DNA of 64,000 bases from Symsagittifera roscoffensis. Lineage: Eukaryota; Xenacoelomorpha; Acoela; Convolutidae. Below, in pieces: positions 1 through 10,479 of the stretch. Position 1 is the stretch's first letter. The number at the start of each line of letters is the position of its first letter. The stretch is taken from assembly GCF_963678635.1 (NCBI RefSeq), contig NC_087064.1, forward strand, positions 11,270,819 through 11,334,818. The letters are read 5' to 3'. The position numbers were made by a program, and so were the translations under genes. The notes under the pieces are model-generated. The model saw only the letters and a program-made list of their open reading frames with translations. It was not told the origin of the DNA and searched no databases.

Positions 1-1
1 T

Positions 2-813
2 CGCAGACTCAATTTGAAAGGTAGGAAAATTGATTTGGCTGTCAAGGGCGCCAATTGTTCCGAAGATATTACTTCAGAACAAGTTGATTTGAACGTTTCT
101 TCTAAATTTGATCCAGATATTTCGTTCACCGTTTGTGCATATGTAAAAAACAACATTTACATAGGTTCAGATATAATTAACGTTCGTAGGTTGAAAGAGA
201 AATACTTTCACTTGGAACCAATTCATTCAGTCGAATTTCGGTCGCTGATGTCGAAATGATTTTAGGTCAAGATGTTTATGAGTACATTTGTCCTCTGGAA
301 TACTGCCAGGATAAAAGCCAAAAATCACCTTTCGCCGTTCGCCTCCCAATTGGATGGGTCTTATGTGGTCCACTCCCTGCCTCCACCGGCCTGATCTCAA
401 CATGCTTGCATTGTAACATCGAAGATGTAAGTTTGGTAGAGCTGGTCAAATCTTGGTACGAACTTGAATCATACGGTACGTATAAACAAGTAGATGCCCG
501 ATGGTCAGACGATAAAAGGGCGAATAAATTTTTAGAAGCATCAACTATACATGATGGTGATAGATACGCCGTTGGGATGCTTTGGGCCGAAGACCACTCA
601 CAATTGCCCAACAACTACTACTCCGCCTTAGCACAACTTAAATCTCTGGGAAAACGTTTAGACAAAGACACAAACCTCAGGGCTTTATACGCAAAAAACA
701 TTCAAGAAGATTTTGACAAAGGCTACGTCATCAAAGTGAATACACATGACTGCACAAATCGTTCCGCTAGGGAATGGTATCTTCATCATCACCCCGTGAT
801 TAATCCAAATTAA
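2..813 (+). pseudogene. BEL/Pao Pol: aspartic-protease region up to start of RT
   Basis: The frame is open from base 2 to a stop at 257-259 and continues in a second frame from 256 to 813, so a one- or two-base indel near 230-256 breaks it. The segment reading MILGQDVYEYICPL followed by a stretch ending in PIGWVLCGPL is typical of the C-terminal half of the DUF1758-type retropepsin of Pao elements. The next part (about 430-800) is the linker into the RT with the usual REWYLHHHPV block. Two in-frame stops (TAA at 811, TGA at 817) then interrupt it, six bases apart and in the same frame as the RT that follows, so they look like point nonsense changes rather than an indel. The catalytic Asp of the protease lies left of the window. 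Confidence 0.85.
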
Positions 814-819
814 CCCTGA

Positions 820-2550
820 AAAGTCCGCCGCGTCCTAAATGGTGCAGCCAAATTTCATGGATCGTCACTTAATAAAGCTCTTTTGCTTGGCCCAGATTTG
901 CTTCAGAATCTGCTGGCCGTCCTAATGAGATTCCGTCAACATCAACATGCAGTATCAGCTGATATTGAAGGCATGTTCCTTCAGGTTGGTGTTCTCCCAA
1001 TCGACCAACTGTCACTTCGTTTTCTGTGGCGGGAGGATCCCACAACCTATGTGGTAACGTATCAATACACGCGACACATTTTCGGAGCTCGTGACTCGCC
1101 CACATGTGCTAATTTTGCTCTTCAAAAGACAGCTCGCGACAATCAAGTCTTGTTCCCCGACGCAGCGTCAGCCGTGATGCAAAAATTTTATATGGACGAT
1201 TATCTTGATTCGTTTCCCGAACATGAACAGGCATTAAAATTGAGTAAGGACCTTGTAGAAATACTTAAGTTAGGAGGATTTAAGCTGACAAAATTCGTGA
1301 GCAATGTCAAAGAGATTCAGAAAGAGTTATGTACGTCAAGCGACAATTTAAGTCAAGTTAAGGAGATTCTAAGTAGTGAAGGTCAAGACTCGCATGTTCT
1401 AGGTTTGAAATGCTATCACGTTCTCGATACATTGGTAGTTAGTCGAGCTGTAAACAGAGAACTGAAGGATACTGTTACCCAACGTACAGTTCTAAGTTTT
1501 GTCTCCTCAGTTTTCGACCCTATTGGGTTAGTCGCTCCGTACACTGTCAGAGCCCGACTACTTCTTAAAGAGATTTGGAGAATCAGTAGTCAACATTGGG
1601 ATAACCCACTTCCTTTGGACTCGAATGCCAAATTCCTCGAATGGCGGTCTGGTCTACCCATCCTGGGTCAACTGATCATACCGAGATGCTACTTTCCATC
1701 CGCAGTTGACAAAATTGAACTCCATATGTTTGGTGACAGTTCACAGGAAGTCTTCTGTGCAGTTGGATTTCTCCGTGCGCGCATTATTGATACACATGAG
1801 ACAAAACTCGCCTTCATTTTGGGTAAAGCCCTCGTAGCACCAATGAAGGCTATTTCCATCCCAAAATTAGAGCTGCAAGCTTCTTTGCTTGCTACACGCC
1901 TCAAAATAGATATCATGAAAGCACTTTCGATCCCTATAAATGATGTCTTTATGTGGACTGACAGCACCACTGTGCTACAATGGCTCCATTCGACTGCAAA
2001 GCAGCCAGTATTCGTCGCTAATCGAGTAGGCAAAATACTGGAAGTTACCACTGTCGACGAATGGTATCACGTAGATACTGAAAACAACCCAGCTGATACT
2101 GGTACTCGGGGTATTGCCGCTGAAGCCTTGAAGGACAGCAGCTGGACTCAAGGTCCCAGCTTCCTCAGAACCAGTGATTGGCCCTTTCGACCAAATGTCG
2201 ATGTGATTACAAAAATAAAATTAAAAGGTCCTATCGATGATGTCATCGATACTGCCACTAATTTTGTAATCAATCCGTCAGTCCCTGAACCCGTCATTAA
2301 GTGGAAACGTTACAGCTCGTTTCTCAAATTATTGCGCGTAGTAGCATTCATCCTCCAATTAAATCCTAAATTTAATCATTTCCGTGGAACAATCGCTAAT
2401 ATCGTTAAACCGTCTGAGATAGATAATTCTCAACAAATTTTGTTTCTTCTTTCTCAAAAAGAAGCGTTCCCCTCAGAGTTCAAATTATTGAGTTCTGAGA
2501 AATATAATAAAGAATGTAAGCCCTATTGCAACTCTCTCCCCATTCATTGA
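820..2550 (+). pseudogene. BEL/Pao Pol: reverse transcriptase, peptidase A17 region, RNase H
   Basis: One frame is open from just after the TGA at 817 to the stop at 2548-2550. The RT palm motif FYMDDYLDSF is at about 1186-1215, with YMDD encoded at 1189-1200. The block SSVFDPIGLVAPYTVRARLL (about 1507-1566) is the hallmark of Pfam family Peptidase_A17 found only in Pao elements. The RNase H carries its acidic residues in MFGDSSQE (about 1728), KLELQAS (about 1864) and WTDSTTVLQWL (about 1954). The C-terminal part runs into the integrase N-terminus, but the frame is lost near 2505-2550, where the next frame takes over with no gap in the homologous reading. No intact translation start is expected because this is internal to a polyprotein. 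Confidence 0.9.
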
Positions 2551-3769
2551 CCCGGATGGACATCTTAGATCCATAGGACGCATTAGTCGTCTCTCTGAAC
2601 TCGAATTTAAAAATAAATATCCCATCATACTTGATGGCCGTCATCCATCAGTCAAATTGTTTGTGGCTCATCAACACAACAAACATGAGCATCAGTCAAT
2701 TGACTACCTACGATCTGTCATCCAGATAGAATATGCAATCTTAAAATTAAGATCATTGTTCCGTAACATTGAACTTAATTGTAAAAACTGCCGAAAGCGA
2801 AAGTTGAAAACCATCACCCCTTTCATGTCTGATCTGCCAACTGAGCGTCTTGGATACCGCCAAGCACCCTTCATCATTTGCGGATTCGATTACTTCGGAC
2901 CCTTTCACGTAACAATCTGTAGGAGTTCGGAGAAACGTTGGGCGTTTTTGTTTACTTGTTTGACCACTAGAGCCATCCATATTGAAGTCGTACCATCAAT
3001 GGATTCAAGCTCCTGTGTCATGGGAGTAGAACGATTCATCGCTAGACGAGGAACTCCATCGAAAATTAGGTCCGATAATGGTACAAACTTTGTCGGTGCA
3101 GAGAAAGAGATTCTTCTGTGTACTCGAGCATAGAATGATCTTGCGCCCGCTCTCCTTGTCCACAAAGGCATCGAATGGAAGTATATCCCACCATCTTCAC
3201 CACATCATGATGGCTCTTGGGAACGTCTTGTACGTAGTTGCAAAAGAGTTTTCTACTCCATCCTCACACCCCGTAAATTAACCGACGAGGTACTCCAGAC
3301 CACATTTTGTCTGGTGGAACAGTCCCTCAATGCGCGTCCACTGACAGCGGTAAGCAGTGACCCGAATGAGATTGAGGCTTTAACGCCAAATCACTTCTTG
3401 ATAGGCCAGCGCTCAGTTAGTTTCCCGTCGATTGCGACGGACGAACATTTCGATCATCAAAAGCGTTATCTTCGCGCACAAGGATACACTAACGCCATCT
3501 GGACTAGATGGCTACGCGAGTACGTTCCGACTCTCAACAAACGCCGTAAATGGCACACACCTACCGAACAAGAACTCAAAGCCGGAGATCTTGTTTGGAT
3601 CATCGAGGATAGTAGCCCGCGTGGTTACTACCCTATCGCTCGCGTCAAAACGCTTTACTATGGCAAAGACGCTACCGCTCGTTCCGCACTCCTTAAAACC
3701 GCAACAGGAGATTTAACCCGACCTCTTGTTAAACTCGCCCCGTTGGGGCCCGAGGATGTTCAAGATTGA
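2521..3769 (+). pseudogene. BEL/Pao Pol: integrase plus DUF5641-like C-terminal domain
   Basis: The frame entered near 2521 contains the HHCC zinc-binding domain (HQHNKHEHQ then CKNC, about 2668-2796). The DDE core follows: Asp in GFDYFGPF (about 2880), Asp in RSDNGTNF (about 3070) and Glu in GSWERL, whose codon is at 3221-3223. A single in-frame TAG at 3131-3133 interrupts the core; the reading resumes in the same frame. The tail from about 3430 (RWLREYVPTLNKRRKW ... GDLVW ... RPLVKLAPL) matches the DUF5641 domain that ends Pao polyproteins. The stop at 3767-3769 is therefore the natural end of pol. Confidence 0.9.
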
Positions 3770-3792
3770 AACTAAAATGAAAGCAACCAAGA

Positions 3793-3866
3793 CCAGCTAG
3801 TCTAGCGCTAACGTACTTGACCTGAAAATGAAAGGTCGGCGGTTCGAATCCCGGTCATTCCAAGTA
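3793..3866 (+). other. tRNA-like segment with a Pol III B-box (decayed tRNA or SINE head)
   Basis: The stretch ending in ggttcgaatcccggtcattcc contains a good B-box/T-loop (GGTTCGAATCC). A possible D-arm (agctagtctagcgctaac) lies upstream at tRNA-like spacing. However, the T-stem pairs at only two of five positions and no matching 5' acceptor strand is evident, so I do not call a functional tRNA. It lies 20-100 bases after the BEL/Pao stop codon. Confidence 0.28.
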
Positions 3867-4480
3867 TTTTACTACAAAAAAAACTTGAATACACTTGGTT
3901 TGAACCGGATAAAAAATGTTCCTAAGTCAAACTTGTTTTTAAATGATGTTCTGGACTTGAACTTAATTAGACTTTGGCCAGAATTGACTTCTAACTTCTG
4001 GCAAGCGTGAAAATCCCCACTTATTGGCAAAAGTAGTGACAATAAAGTCGCTTCCGATTTCAATTTCGTTTAAAACTTGATAATTTTGTTCCGAAACAGA
4101 TATTATTCCGTTGTTTCGTCTTAATGATTTTCGATAATTATTGAAGGAAAAAAATATATATATTGAGCAATTGTGTTCTCAATCGAGATACATACAGCCA
4201 ATCTATAGACCGACAATATACTCGACCGACCCACCACCGACCGAACACAGGTGGAAACAGCAGTTAGACATTTTATAGTTCTGATCCAAAAGTTATATCG
4301 ACTGCTTCTAATGAAAATTTCGCTTCAATCGGAGCAAAACTTGCTACCAAAATTGCTTGGTGCTATCGTTCAAACCACAAGTGCCGCTCAATCGTACCTT
4401 TTCAATTCTTCATTCGCTGAAAGCTGAATTGCACTAAATAGTCTCAAACCAAAGCTTTCTTGCGGCCTTGATAAAATAAT
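3867..4480 (+). other. gene-free stretch, probable 3' end of the BEL/Pao element
   Basis: No coding signal was recognised. An AATAAA-type signal occurs near 4040 and a C-rich repeat-like run (gaccgacccaccaccgaccgaac) at 4220-4245. Its position directly after pol suggests it includes the 3' LTR, but with no second LTR copy in the window the ends cannot be fixed. Confidence 0.35.
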
Positions 4481-5720
4481 TATTATGTTAGTGATTAAAG
4501 GCTGTTTTGTCCTTGCAGCTGAATTAACATATGTAATCAACCTGTTGCTTTGCGAAGGTACAGTTCATCAGGTGCTAAAACATGCTAAAATTCTGCCACA
4601 ATAAAAATCTGATAGTAAATTAGATCTTAACAGCTATCGCTCCATAGCTCTTTTGACAATCTCTTCTGACAATCTGAAAATCTGGCGTGCTGTGGCAGAA
4701 TTTTTGAAAAAACATGCACACCAGATTGTACAATTACCTTGAGGTTATCAAAATCTTTTGTGAGCATCAATTTGTTTTCGGCAATAATTTGAAACTATTG
4801 ATGATTTAGCTGAATTAACTGAACGACCAGGAATTTATTACTACTAAGACGAAATATCAAATGCATTTTCTTTGTTGATTTCAGAAAAGCATTTGATACT
4901 CTTGATATCAGAATTCTGTTGAATAAACTGGAAAATTTTGGTGACCGGGGTAATTGCCTTTTTTGGTTCAATAGTAATTTTTCTCCAAAGGTTTCAACGT
5001 GTTCATGCAAACAACTGCTGGTCGGATTGGTTACCAGTGACCACGGGCATCCTTTGAGGTTCTGTTTTAGATCCTCTTTTCTTTTAAGTTTACATAAATG
5101 TTATGCATCACGCTGCATCAAGTTCGAATGTTTTTTATGTTTGCTGGTATCACAAATATAGCGTAGGAGAGCGCAAATTTTGAATTTGACCATCATGATT
5201 TAACAAAAAATTCGGCGTGGGAGAAATCAAATAAATTAACCATTAATTCAGACAAAACCAAATTAATCCGTTTTGAAAGAAATAAAAGTGCTTCTAATTT
5301 TCTTGTTGATATTGTTTATAATGCCATGTCGTAGTGTAAGTATATAGGCGTGAAACTTGATATTAAGCTGACAATAATACGTCGTATCCAAAAAATGAAA
5401 AACTAAATTAGGGAGGCATTGCGGTGTTGTTTCAAAAATGAGGCATTATGTTCCGAAATAAAGTACTATAATACTAGCATAAAGCCAATAATACAATATG
5501 GCTTGCTCATGTATGGTGGTACTAGTTTTTTGATTTTGAATCAAGTTCCAATGTACCAGCGGAAAATAATCCGAATGATTTTTTTGATAAGTTTTTTGAT
5601 AAAATTTTTTAATCTGTTGACGAGTTTTATGTTTCTGATCTACTGAAGTTTTGCCTGAGATCTTTAGGTAGTAGAAACCTGACGGAATATCTAAATTTTT
5701 TGTTCTCATTAAAAACATTC
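4481..5720 (+). mobile_element. decayed non-LTR retrotransposon (LINE, jockey/CR1-like) reverse transcriptase
   Basis: No long frame survives, but RT blocks appear in order on the + strand in shifting frames. LNSYRSIALLTISS (about 4630-4670) matches the NYRPISLLP block. VDFRKAFDTLDIRILLNKL (4874-4930) matches the LINE palm-A block. PVTTGIL.GSVLDPLLFLL (about 5030-5090) matches the GVPQGSVLGPLLF block. A C-terminal block of the KYLGVxLDxKLT ... PIIQYGLLMYG type lies at about 5335-5560. The YADD catalytic block is not recoverable. Multiple stops and indels make this an old, dead copy. The 5' part and the endonuclease were not seen. Confidence 0.65.
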
Positions 5721-5929
5721 GCTGTTAAAAACAATTTGGATAAATTAACCTATTCATCCCTATTCTGCAAAACTAAAACTAAGTTGTACTCATTAACTAA
5801 AAGAGGTTCAAGGTTGCCTAAAAAATCTTCTGCCTATTAAAATGAGCAGAATGGCAAAAAATGATGAAATTCTTTTGTACACAAATTTAGAGACAATTAC
5901 ATCCTAGGTAATAGTTAGTTAGTACATAG

Positions 5930-6420
5930 CGTATTTAGCTGATCTGATTTTCCACCGAAAATTTGGTGCTTGAACTTGATGCTATCAGAACCCCATCTGA
6001 GGCTCTGATAAAATCCCAAAATTTGATTTTCCAGATAACGCTTGTTTCCGAGAAAACGCCACTTTTGTAAAAAAAATTTTGAAATATATTAAGTACTTTA
6101 AAAAAATAAGAAACAGATTTTTTCTTTTCAATAATCGGTCCTTTATACGGATGCTACCAGAGACCTATCTGGGGCCCCGATTCTACCCTAAAAATATGAC
6201 AAAATTGCTAGTTTTCGAGAAAACGCCATTTTTGTAAAAGTTTTGATTTTTTTTCAAATATTAAGAAAAAACAAACCTAGAAAAAAATCTTCTTTTTTCT
6301 CTTCAAAAATTGTTGCTTAACTTGGGTGCTATCAGAAACCCATCTGAAGCTTTGATTCCACCCAAAAAAATACGACCTTCTAGAAGTTGTTGGTTTTCGA
6401 GAAAACGCCATTTTTTTTTA
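5930..6420. repeat. three-copy AT-rich tandem repeat, period about 170-180 bp
   Basis: Three diverged units each contain a 'gctatcagaacccatctgaagct'-like segment followed by the string gagaaaacgcca. The latter begins at 6050, 6217 and 6399 (spacing 167 and 182). The units follow the LINE remnant directly; they may be its 3' tail or an independent minisatellite. Confidence 0.75.
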
Positions 6421-7261
6421 AATATGAAATTTTTCAAATACTTACAAAAATGCTTGCTGCTTGAATAACTATCTATATCTACACAATAACGTTCTATGTC
6501 TCAGTCAGTATATACTGGGTAGACATTTAGTGGGCACCTAATTTGCTTTTAGACTATCTTTTTTAGATAAAACGTACCTTTACCAACTTTTAATTGCTTA
6601 AATTGTTTGATTTTTTTTTGTAAATGTATTTGTATGTCTGAAGAAATAAATTCTTTCTTTCCTTCTTTCTCCAGTGTGCGCTCAGTGTGACAATAAGCGG
6701 CTCTAGTTTTTTTAAAACAGTCCTGTTCACTAATGGATAGCTCGCTACATGTTGACTCGTCTGCGATTGTGGCATTGGCGTTTTTGCTACTAGCAATTTT
6801 TTCCCGTAAATTGTTTATTTAAGCACAGAAGCGACTTTGCAATAAAAAATACTAAAAAAGTTTTACCCCATTTTTTAGTTTTTGAAGTTTGTATATAAAA
6901 ATTCTGTCATACGCATGCTGTTGTTGAAATCATTTTCATGATTCTCAAGTTGCCCTCATTAACAAAAACTGCCATAATTTTGCTATATCTGAGATTTAAA
7001 CCAATATAAGATAGTTTTTGAAGAGAAAGTTTGATTGAAAACATGCTTATACAAGTTTATTTTATGTTTTTTCGTACGCTTTCAATATAAAATTGTATAA
7101 TTATTGTATTCCAAATTAATTTGAAAAAATTAAAATAAATTATTTTCAAACGCATGGCAATTATTCATTTATACAAAATCAGAAAAAAAGAGGCAGTAAA
7201 AGAGCCTAATTTACACATTTTCATATCTTAAAAAACGCAGCGACTTTCGCATTAGAGAAAA
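6421..7261. other. gene-free AT-rich stretch
   Basis: I see no coding, RNA or mobile-element signal. It holds homopolymer runs and a short ctttctttccttctttctcc tract near 6650-6673. Confidence 0.6.
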
Positions 7262-7335
7262 TGAAGCGACCGGCGCCACTGACGCAACCCAAAAGCTATA
7301 TCCAGGTTCACTTAACATCACTGTAAAACACATCT
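7262..7335 (+). repeat. dispersed direct repeat, copy 1
   Basis: This segment (gcgaccgg..., agctatatccaggttcacttaac, actgtaaaacac) recurs in diverged form at 8168-8226. The two copies bracket the possible upstream exon of the host gene. Confidence 0.6.
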
Positions 7336-7417
7336 AGTTTCAATGTTTTTAGTTCTTGATAGACGTGTATGGGAAAAATTTACTAGTCCCCCCATTCTCC
7401 CGGGAACTTACTCTCAG

Positions 7418-7690
7418 TGCAAAGAGTATGAAAAAACATGGAAAGAAGGCTATGACTCGGAAATGAAGGGAATGAACAAGACAGCACCCCCTTTTTGCAG
7501 TGAAGAAGCACCTAAAGAATTTTTCATGAAGTATGATTGCACAGAGTATTGCAATCAAATCAAAAACGAAGCTGCTGCGCCTCAAAATGACGAAAATTAT
7601 TCAGACAGGCTAAAAATCTCGGCGCCAATACAAATAATTATAGAACTCATTTCGATTGAAGTTATTGGAAAATATGCAAAAAGCAGTCTC
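7418..7690 (+). CDS. possible upstream exon: small Cys-containing protein segment
   Basis: A frame open from 7343 to 7693 has coding-like composition in its middle. The part from 7418 has four cysteines (CKEYEKTWK, PPFCSEE, YDCTEYCNQ), many Glu/Lys and few low-complexity residues, with a change to unlikely sequence after about 7620. A pyrimidine-rich tract ending tctcag lies just before 7418 and would be a fair splice acceptor in the right phase. I see no good GT donor at the right-hand side, no clear signal peptide and no known domain. It lies 2.2 kb upstream of the exons at 9886-10767 on the same strand and could be an earlier exon of that gene or a separate decayed gene. Confidence 0.35.
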
Positions 7691-7862
7691 TGAGTTAGAA
7701 GAAAAAATGGCGTGAAATGCTTGATCGGTCGATGAACAGGTTTTTAATGAAAATTCAGATGCTGCACTTGAATTTTGTCGGACAATTATCATCATCAGTG
7801 ATTATACGAAATATATATTGAGCGGATGCTGCAATGAAACAAATAATTGAAAACGGGAAAAC
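7665..7862 (+). pseudogene. broken helical coding fragment, resembling the C-terminal exon at 10480
   Basis: Short frames read QKAVSELEEKMA up to a TGA at 7710, and then, in another frame, VFNENSDAALEFCRTII up to a stop near 7847. The pattern of an acidic helix followed by a Phe-Cys-hydrophobic helix resembles the exon B pattern (EISAFCNKIISAALEIV). This suggests a degenerate relative or a misphased upstream exon. The similarity is by eye and weak. Confidence 0.25.
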
Positions 7863-8167
7863 CAACGAAAACCAACAATTGTCTTGTAATCAAAAGACAA
7901 ATAGCAATAAGGTATTTTATAAATCAGCAAATTGTTTTCATGATTAGTGTACTTGTTGGCTTAAATCTGTTTGCTATAATTTGAAAAACAACGGTTTTAG
8001 TGACAAGTGTTTGAGGCAGCTGAGCTCAGAATTGCAAAGTTAGAACCCAGATTGAGGACCGCATTGCGGCGTTGTATGTTCAGGTTTTCGGGTTGCAAAA
8101 TTGGCCAAAAATTAGAACTCCAAGATTTTTGCAACTAAAACGTATATGGTGCAACCGATGCTCCCCC

Positions 8168-8226
8168 ACGCGACCGAAAAAAAAACTATATCTAGGTTCA
8201 CTTAACCACACTGTAAAACACCTATT
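8168..8226 (+). repeat. dispersed direct repeat, copy 2
   Basis: This is the diverged second copy of the segment at 7262-7335: both carry gcgaccg, ctatatc.aggttcacttaac and cactgtaaaacac in the same order. The spacing between copies is about 905 bp. Confidence 0.6.
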
Positions 8227-8651
8227 CAAGATTTTTATTGAGGTAAACCTATTTCTAAAGTTTGCTTGCAAGAAAACGACAAATGGAAGCATCTGTCAGT
8301 TTTCTAAACTTTAATTGGAATATATCTTGACATAGTTCAATTATATTTTTTGCAACCAAATTTTAAATTTCCAGTGTTTGTCCAAATAATACTGCGAGCA
8401 ATTTTTGATCCAGAATTTTGCGACTATGGCTCTTAAATTTTTGCGATGTTACGTTCAGTCTTCGCCATTTTCCAGGCTTTTTTTCACGACTGTCATCCAG
8501 ACAAAAGGCGGTTTATCAAGAGGTTGCTCCAAAGAATAGCATGGAAATCAGACTGTTAAAACAGTTTGTTATCGGGCTTTGAACCTGGTGTAATGTAGCA
8601 GGTGGTCACATGAAGCTTAATAGTTTTCTGTTTTTTTTTATTATGTTGAAA

Positions 8652-8786
8652 ATGAAAACTCAAAATGAATATGACGCATTTCGGCTGGTACGTGTTGCGT
8701 ACTATCCAGAACTGATAACTAAAACGTTTGTGAACAGGCATGGTATGGTGGGCCTGTTACTGAAGAGAATTTTTGCAATGAAATGA
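8652..8786 (+). CDS. 44-codon ORF of unknown nature
   Basis: ATG at 8652 to TGA at 8784-8786 reads MKTQNEYDAFRLVRVAYYPE and continues to a short hydrophobic/basic end. The composition is protein-like and unlike the flanking AT-rich DNA. There is no recognisable domain, splice sites were not resolved, and it lies 120 bp before the assembly gap. It could be an exon fragment of the locus around it. Confidence 0.2.
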   Translation: MKTQNEYDAFRLVRVAYYPELITKTFVNRHGMVGLLLKRIFAMK

Positions 8787-8905
8787 ATAAGTTTACTATT
8801 AATCATTTTCAGATAAGCTTAAAATTTGATCGCCGTGTGTTTTAGCCGCAATCTCTGTGAGACTATTGTTCCCAAGATATAGTCTCAAACTATTGGTAAT
8901 GAATG

Positions 8906-9105
8906 NNNNNNNNNNNNNNNNNNNNNNNNNNNNNNNNNNNNNNNNNNNNNNNNNNNNNNNNNNNNNNNNNNNNNNNNNNNNNNNNNNNNNNNNNNNNNNN
9001 NNNNNNNNNNNNNNNNNNNNNNNNNNNNNNNNNNNNNNNNNNNNNNNNNNNNNNNNNNNNNNNNNNNNNNNNNNNNNNNNNNNNNNNNNNNNNNNNNNNN
9101 NNNNN
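8906..9105. other. assembly gap of 200 N
   Basis: There are exactly 200 N. The round number points to a placeholder, so the true distance between flanks is unknown. It falls between the possible upstream exon (7.4 kb) and the firm exons (9.9 kb) of the host gene. Confidence 0.99.
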
Positions 9106-9290
9106 TCTTGATGTTTTCAAATAGTTTTTGGCAACTTTTCAAATTTTATTCGGAATTTTGTGTTTCAAGAAACGCTGTCTCAGATTTTTTTTATTAGAAA
9201 ACTTTGAAATAGGGGAGATATTTACCTACAAATGATAAACTAAAAATCTTAGAGAATATAATAAGATAGGTAAAATTGTTCGTAGAATGG

Positions 9291-9488
9291 TCAATCCGAC
9301 TGTTGATTTCGTTGTTCTGATCGCTGAAGTTGTAAAGGACTCTTACAAAACATTTCAATAATTTTCTTTTCTTTTGATAGTTTCTCAGCAAAATCAAACA
9401 GACTAGCGGCAAATACTGTTTCATGCGCATTGTACCTTTCTTGTGAAACACAAATACAGCGGAGCAAGTTGTCGCTTCTCGCTAATAT
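9291..9488 (-). CDS. coding-like open stretch on the minus strand, no start codon
   Basis: On the minus strand the frame is open from about 9488 to a TGA at 9291-9293 (66 codons). It has mixed, protein-like composition (LLRCICVSQERYNAHE, then FAEKLSKEKKIIEMF). There is no ATG, no recognised domain and no clear splice sites. It may be an exon fragment of a decayed gene antisense to the host locus, or chance. Confidence 0.2.
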   Translation of the reverse strand: MLARSDNLLRCICVSQERYNAHETVFAASLFDFAEKLSKEKKIIEMFCKSPLQLQRSEQRNQQSD

Positions 9489-9885
9489 AGTCTCCTAAAT
9501 TAATTTTTAATCTTTGTGAGCTACCGTTTTCCTGAAACTTTTAGATTGGTGTATTTTTGTTGTTGCGGTGCCAAAAACACGGAAAATACTAAAAGAGGGA
9601 ATGAATCATTTAAGTTTTTTTATTTGTCTTCCAAATAACAATGTGGTGTCTAACTGAACTACTTTTTCAGCAACACAGGCTAAACTTTTCTACAGTATGC
9701 TAACTTTATTTAAAATTTACAAGTATAAACTGTTTTACGCTATGATTCACCTGAAAACTAAACTAAAGGTCAAATTTTGACTCACAAGGCAGTTAATTTC
9801 TGTGTGGTTTAATGATTTTTCCCGATGTCTTTTTTTTTCATTCTGAAACTACCTGAAAACAAATCAGTAGAAATATCATCTTCAG

Positions 9886-10107
9886 GTGGAAATAGACGCG
9901 CGGCAGAATGATCGTTACATGGTCGACCATTGCGAATCTATGAAGGAAATCGCATACAAACTGTGGAAAGACGGTAAAAATGTCACAGTCGAAATAGAAG
10001 AAGCTGCTGAATCAGTTCTGGACACCGAATCAACCAAATTAATGAACTCGAAGCCAGTTACTGGAGAAGAGAATGACGATGACTCGGAAGAATCGCAAGA
10101 TGTTGAT

Positions 10108-10155
<48 letters not shown>

Positions 10156-10350
10156 AATGACGATGACGATGACGATGACAATGACGATGACGACGATGAA
10201 GATGAGAGAAAACGAAGGTCACCGACCACCGAAACAGTTGAAGGAGCCTCAACTCCAGTAGCAATGACGACTTCAGTTGTCTCGGTTATCAGCACAATCT
10301 ACCCGATGATAGTGGAACCACCCGTAAATGTAGAAGAGAAAGCCGGGCAG
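9886..10350 (+). CDS. host gene exon A: acidic protein with long poly-Asp tract
   Basis: The exon begins after the acceptor aatatcatcttcag (9872-9885) and ends at gggcag|gtgagc, a strong donor at 10350/10351. It is 465 bp, exactly 155 codons, phase 0 at both ends, so 5' exons must exist. It reads VEIDARQNDRYMVDHCESMK, then an amphipathic Lys/Glu region (residues 20-60), then a nearly pure Asp tract (about residues 64-106) ending in EDERKRR, a short basic cluster that could be a nuclear-localisation signal. A Ser/Thr/Val/Pro-rich segment follows. Poly-Asp proteins occur among nuclear, nucleolar and calcium- or histone-binding proteins, so no specific function is justified. Broken copies of this exon occur at 12896 and 52811. 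Confidence 0.72.
10101..10206 (+). repeat. coding (GATGAC)n microsatellite
   Basis: A run of gat and gac codons, interrupted by two aat codons (aatgac), encodes the Asp tract of exon A. The length is a multiple of three and interruptions keep the frame, consistent with selection on the protein. The pseudo-copies at 12896 and 52811 have lost almost all of it. Confidence 0.93.
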
Positions 10351-10479
10351 GTGAGCCAAAAGTAAAATAAACCACAGCCGAAAAACAGCCTAAAATATCA
10401 AAATCATAAAACTGAGGATGAAAATCAAAAAGTTTTTCGGATTTCTTCAACTATTTACCCCTACCTTTTTTCGTTTTAG
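10351..10479 (+). other. intron of the host gene (129 bp, GT-AG, phase 0)
   Basis: The donor is cag|gtgagc; the acceptor is a pyrimidine-rich ctaccttttttcgttttag|at. Joining at these sites keeps one frame from exon A into exon B with no stop. Both flanks and a recognisable intron body also occur in the pseudo-copies at 13100-13230 and 53030-53150, which confirms that it is a real duplicated intron. Confidence 0.75.

Larger units (their letters stand above)
1..3769 (+). mobile_element. BEL/Pao LTR retrotransposon, pol part, 5' end outside window
   Basis: The order protease, reverse transcriptase, Pao-type peptidase/connection region, RNase H, integrase and DUF5641-like tail is diagnostic of BEL/Pao elements. 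The polyprotein enters from the left edge, so gag and the 5' LTR are not visible. I see five lesions: a frameshift near 230-256, in-frame stops at 811-813 and 817-819, a frameshift near 2505-2550, and an in-frame stop at 3131-3133. Between them the frames are long and all main motifs are readable, so this is a fairly young but dead copy. The 3' LTR should follow 3769 but its borders cannot be set without the 5' LTR. Confidence 0.93.

Noticed and set aside
3793-3866. Functional tRNA gene
   Set aside because: T-stem pairing is mostly missing and no acceptor stem is found, so it is listed only as a tRNA-like segment.
8857-9142. Open frames through the N run
   Set aside because: They are only open because N codons cannot form stops.
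9915-10295. Poly-Ser and His/Arg-repeat ORFs antisense or out of frame to exon A
   Set aside because: These are shadows of the (GATGAC)n repeat; only the Asp frame joins exon B through proper splice sites.
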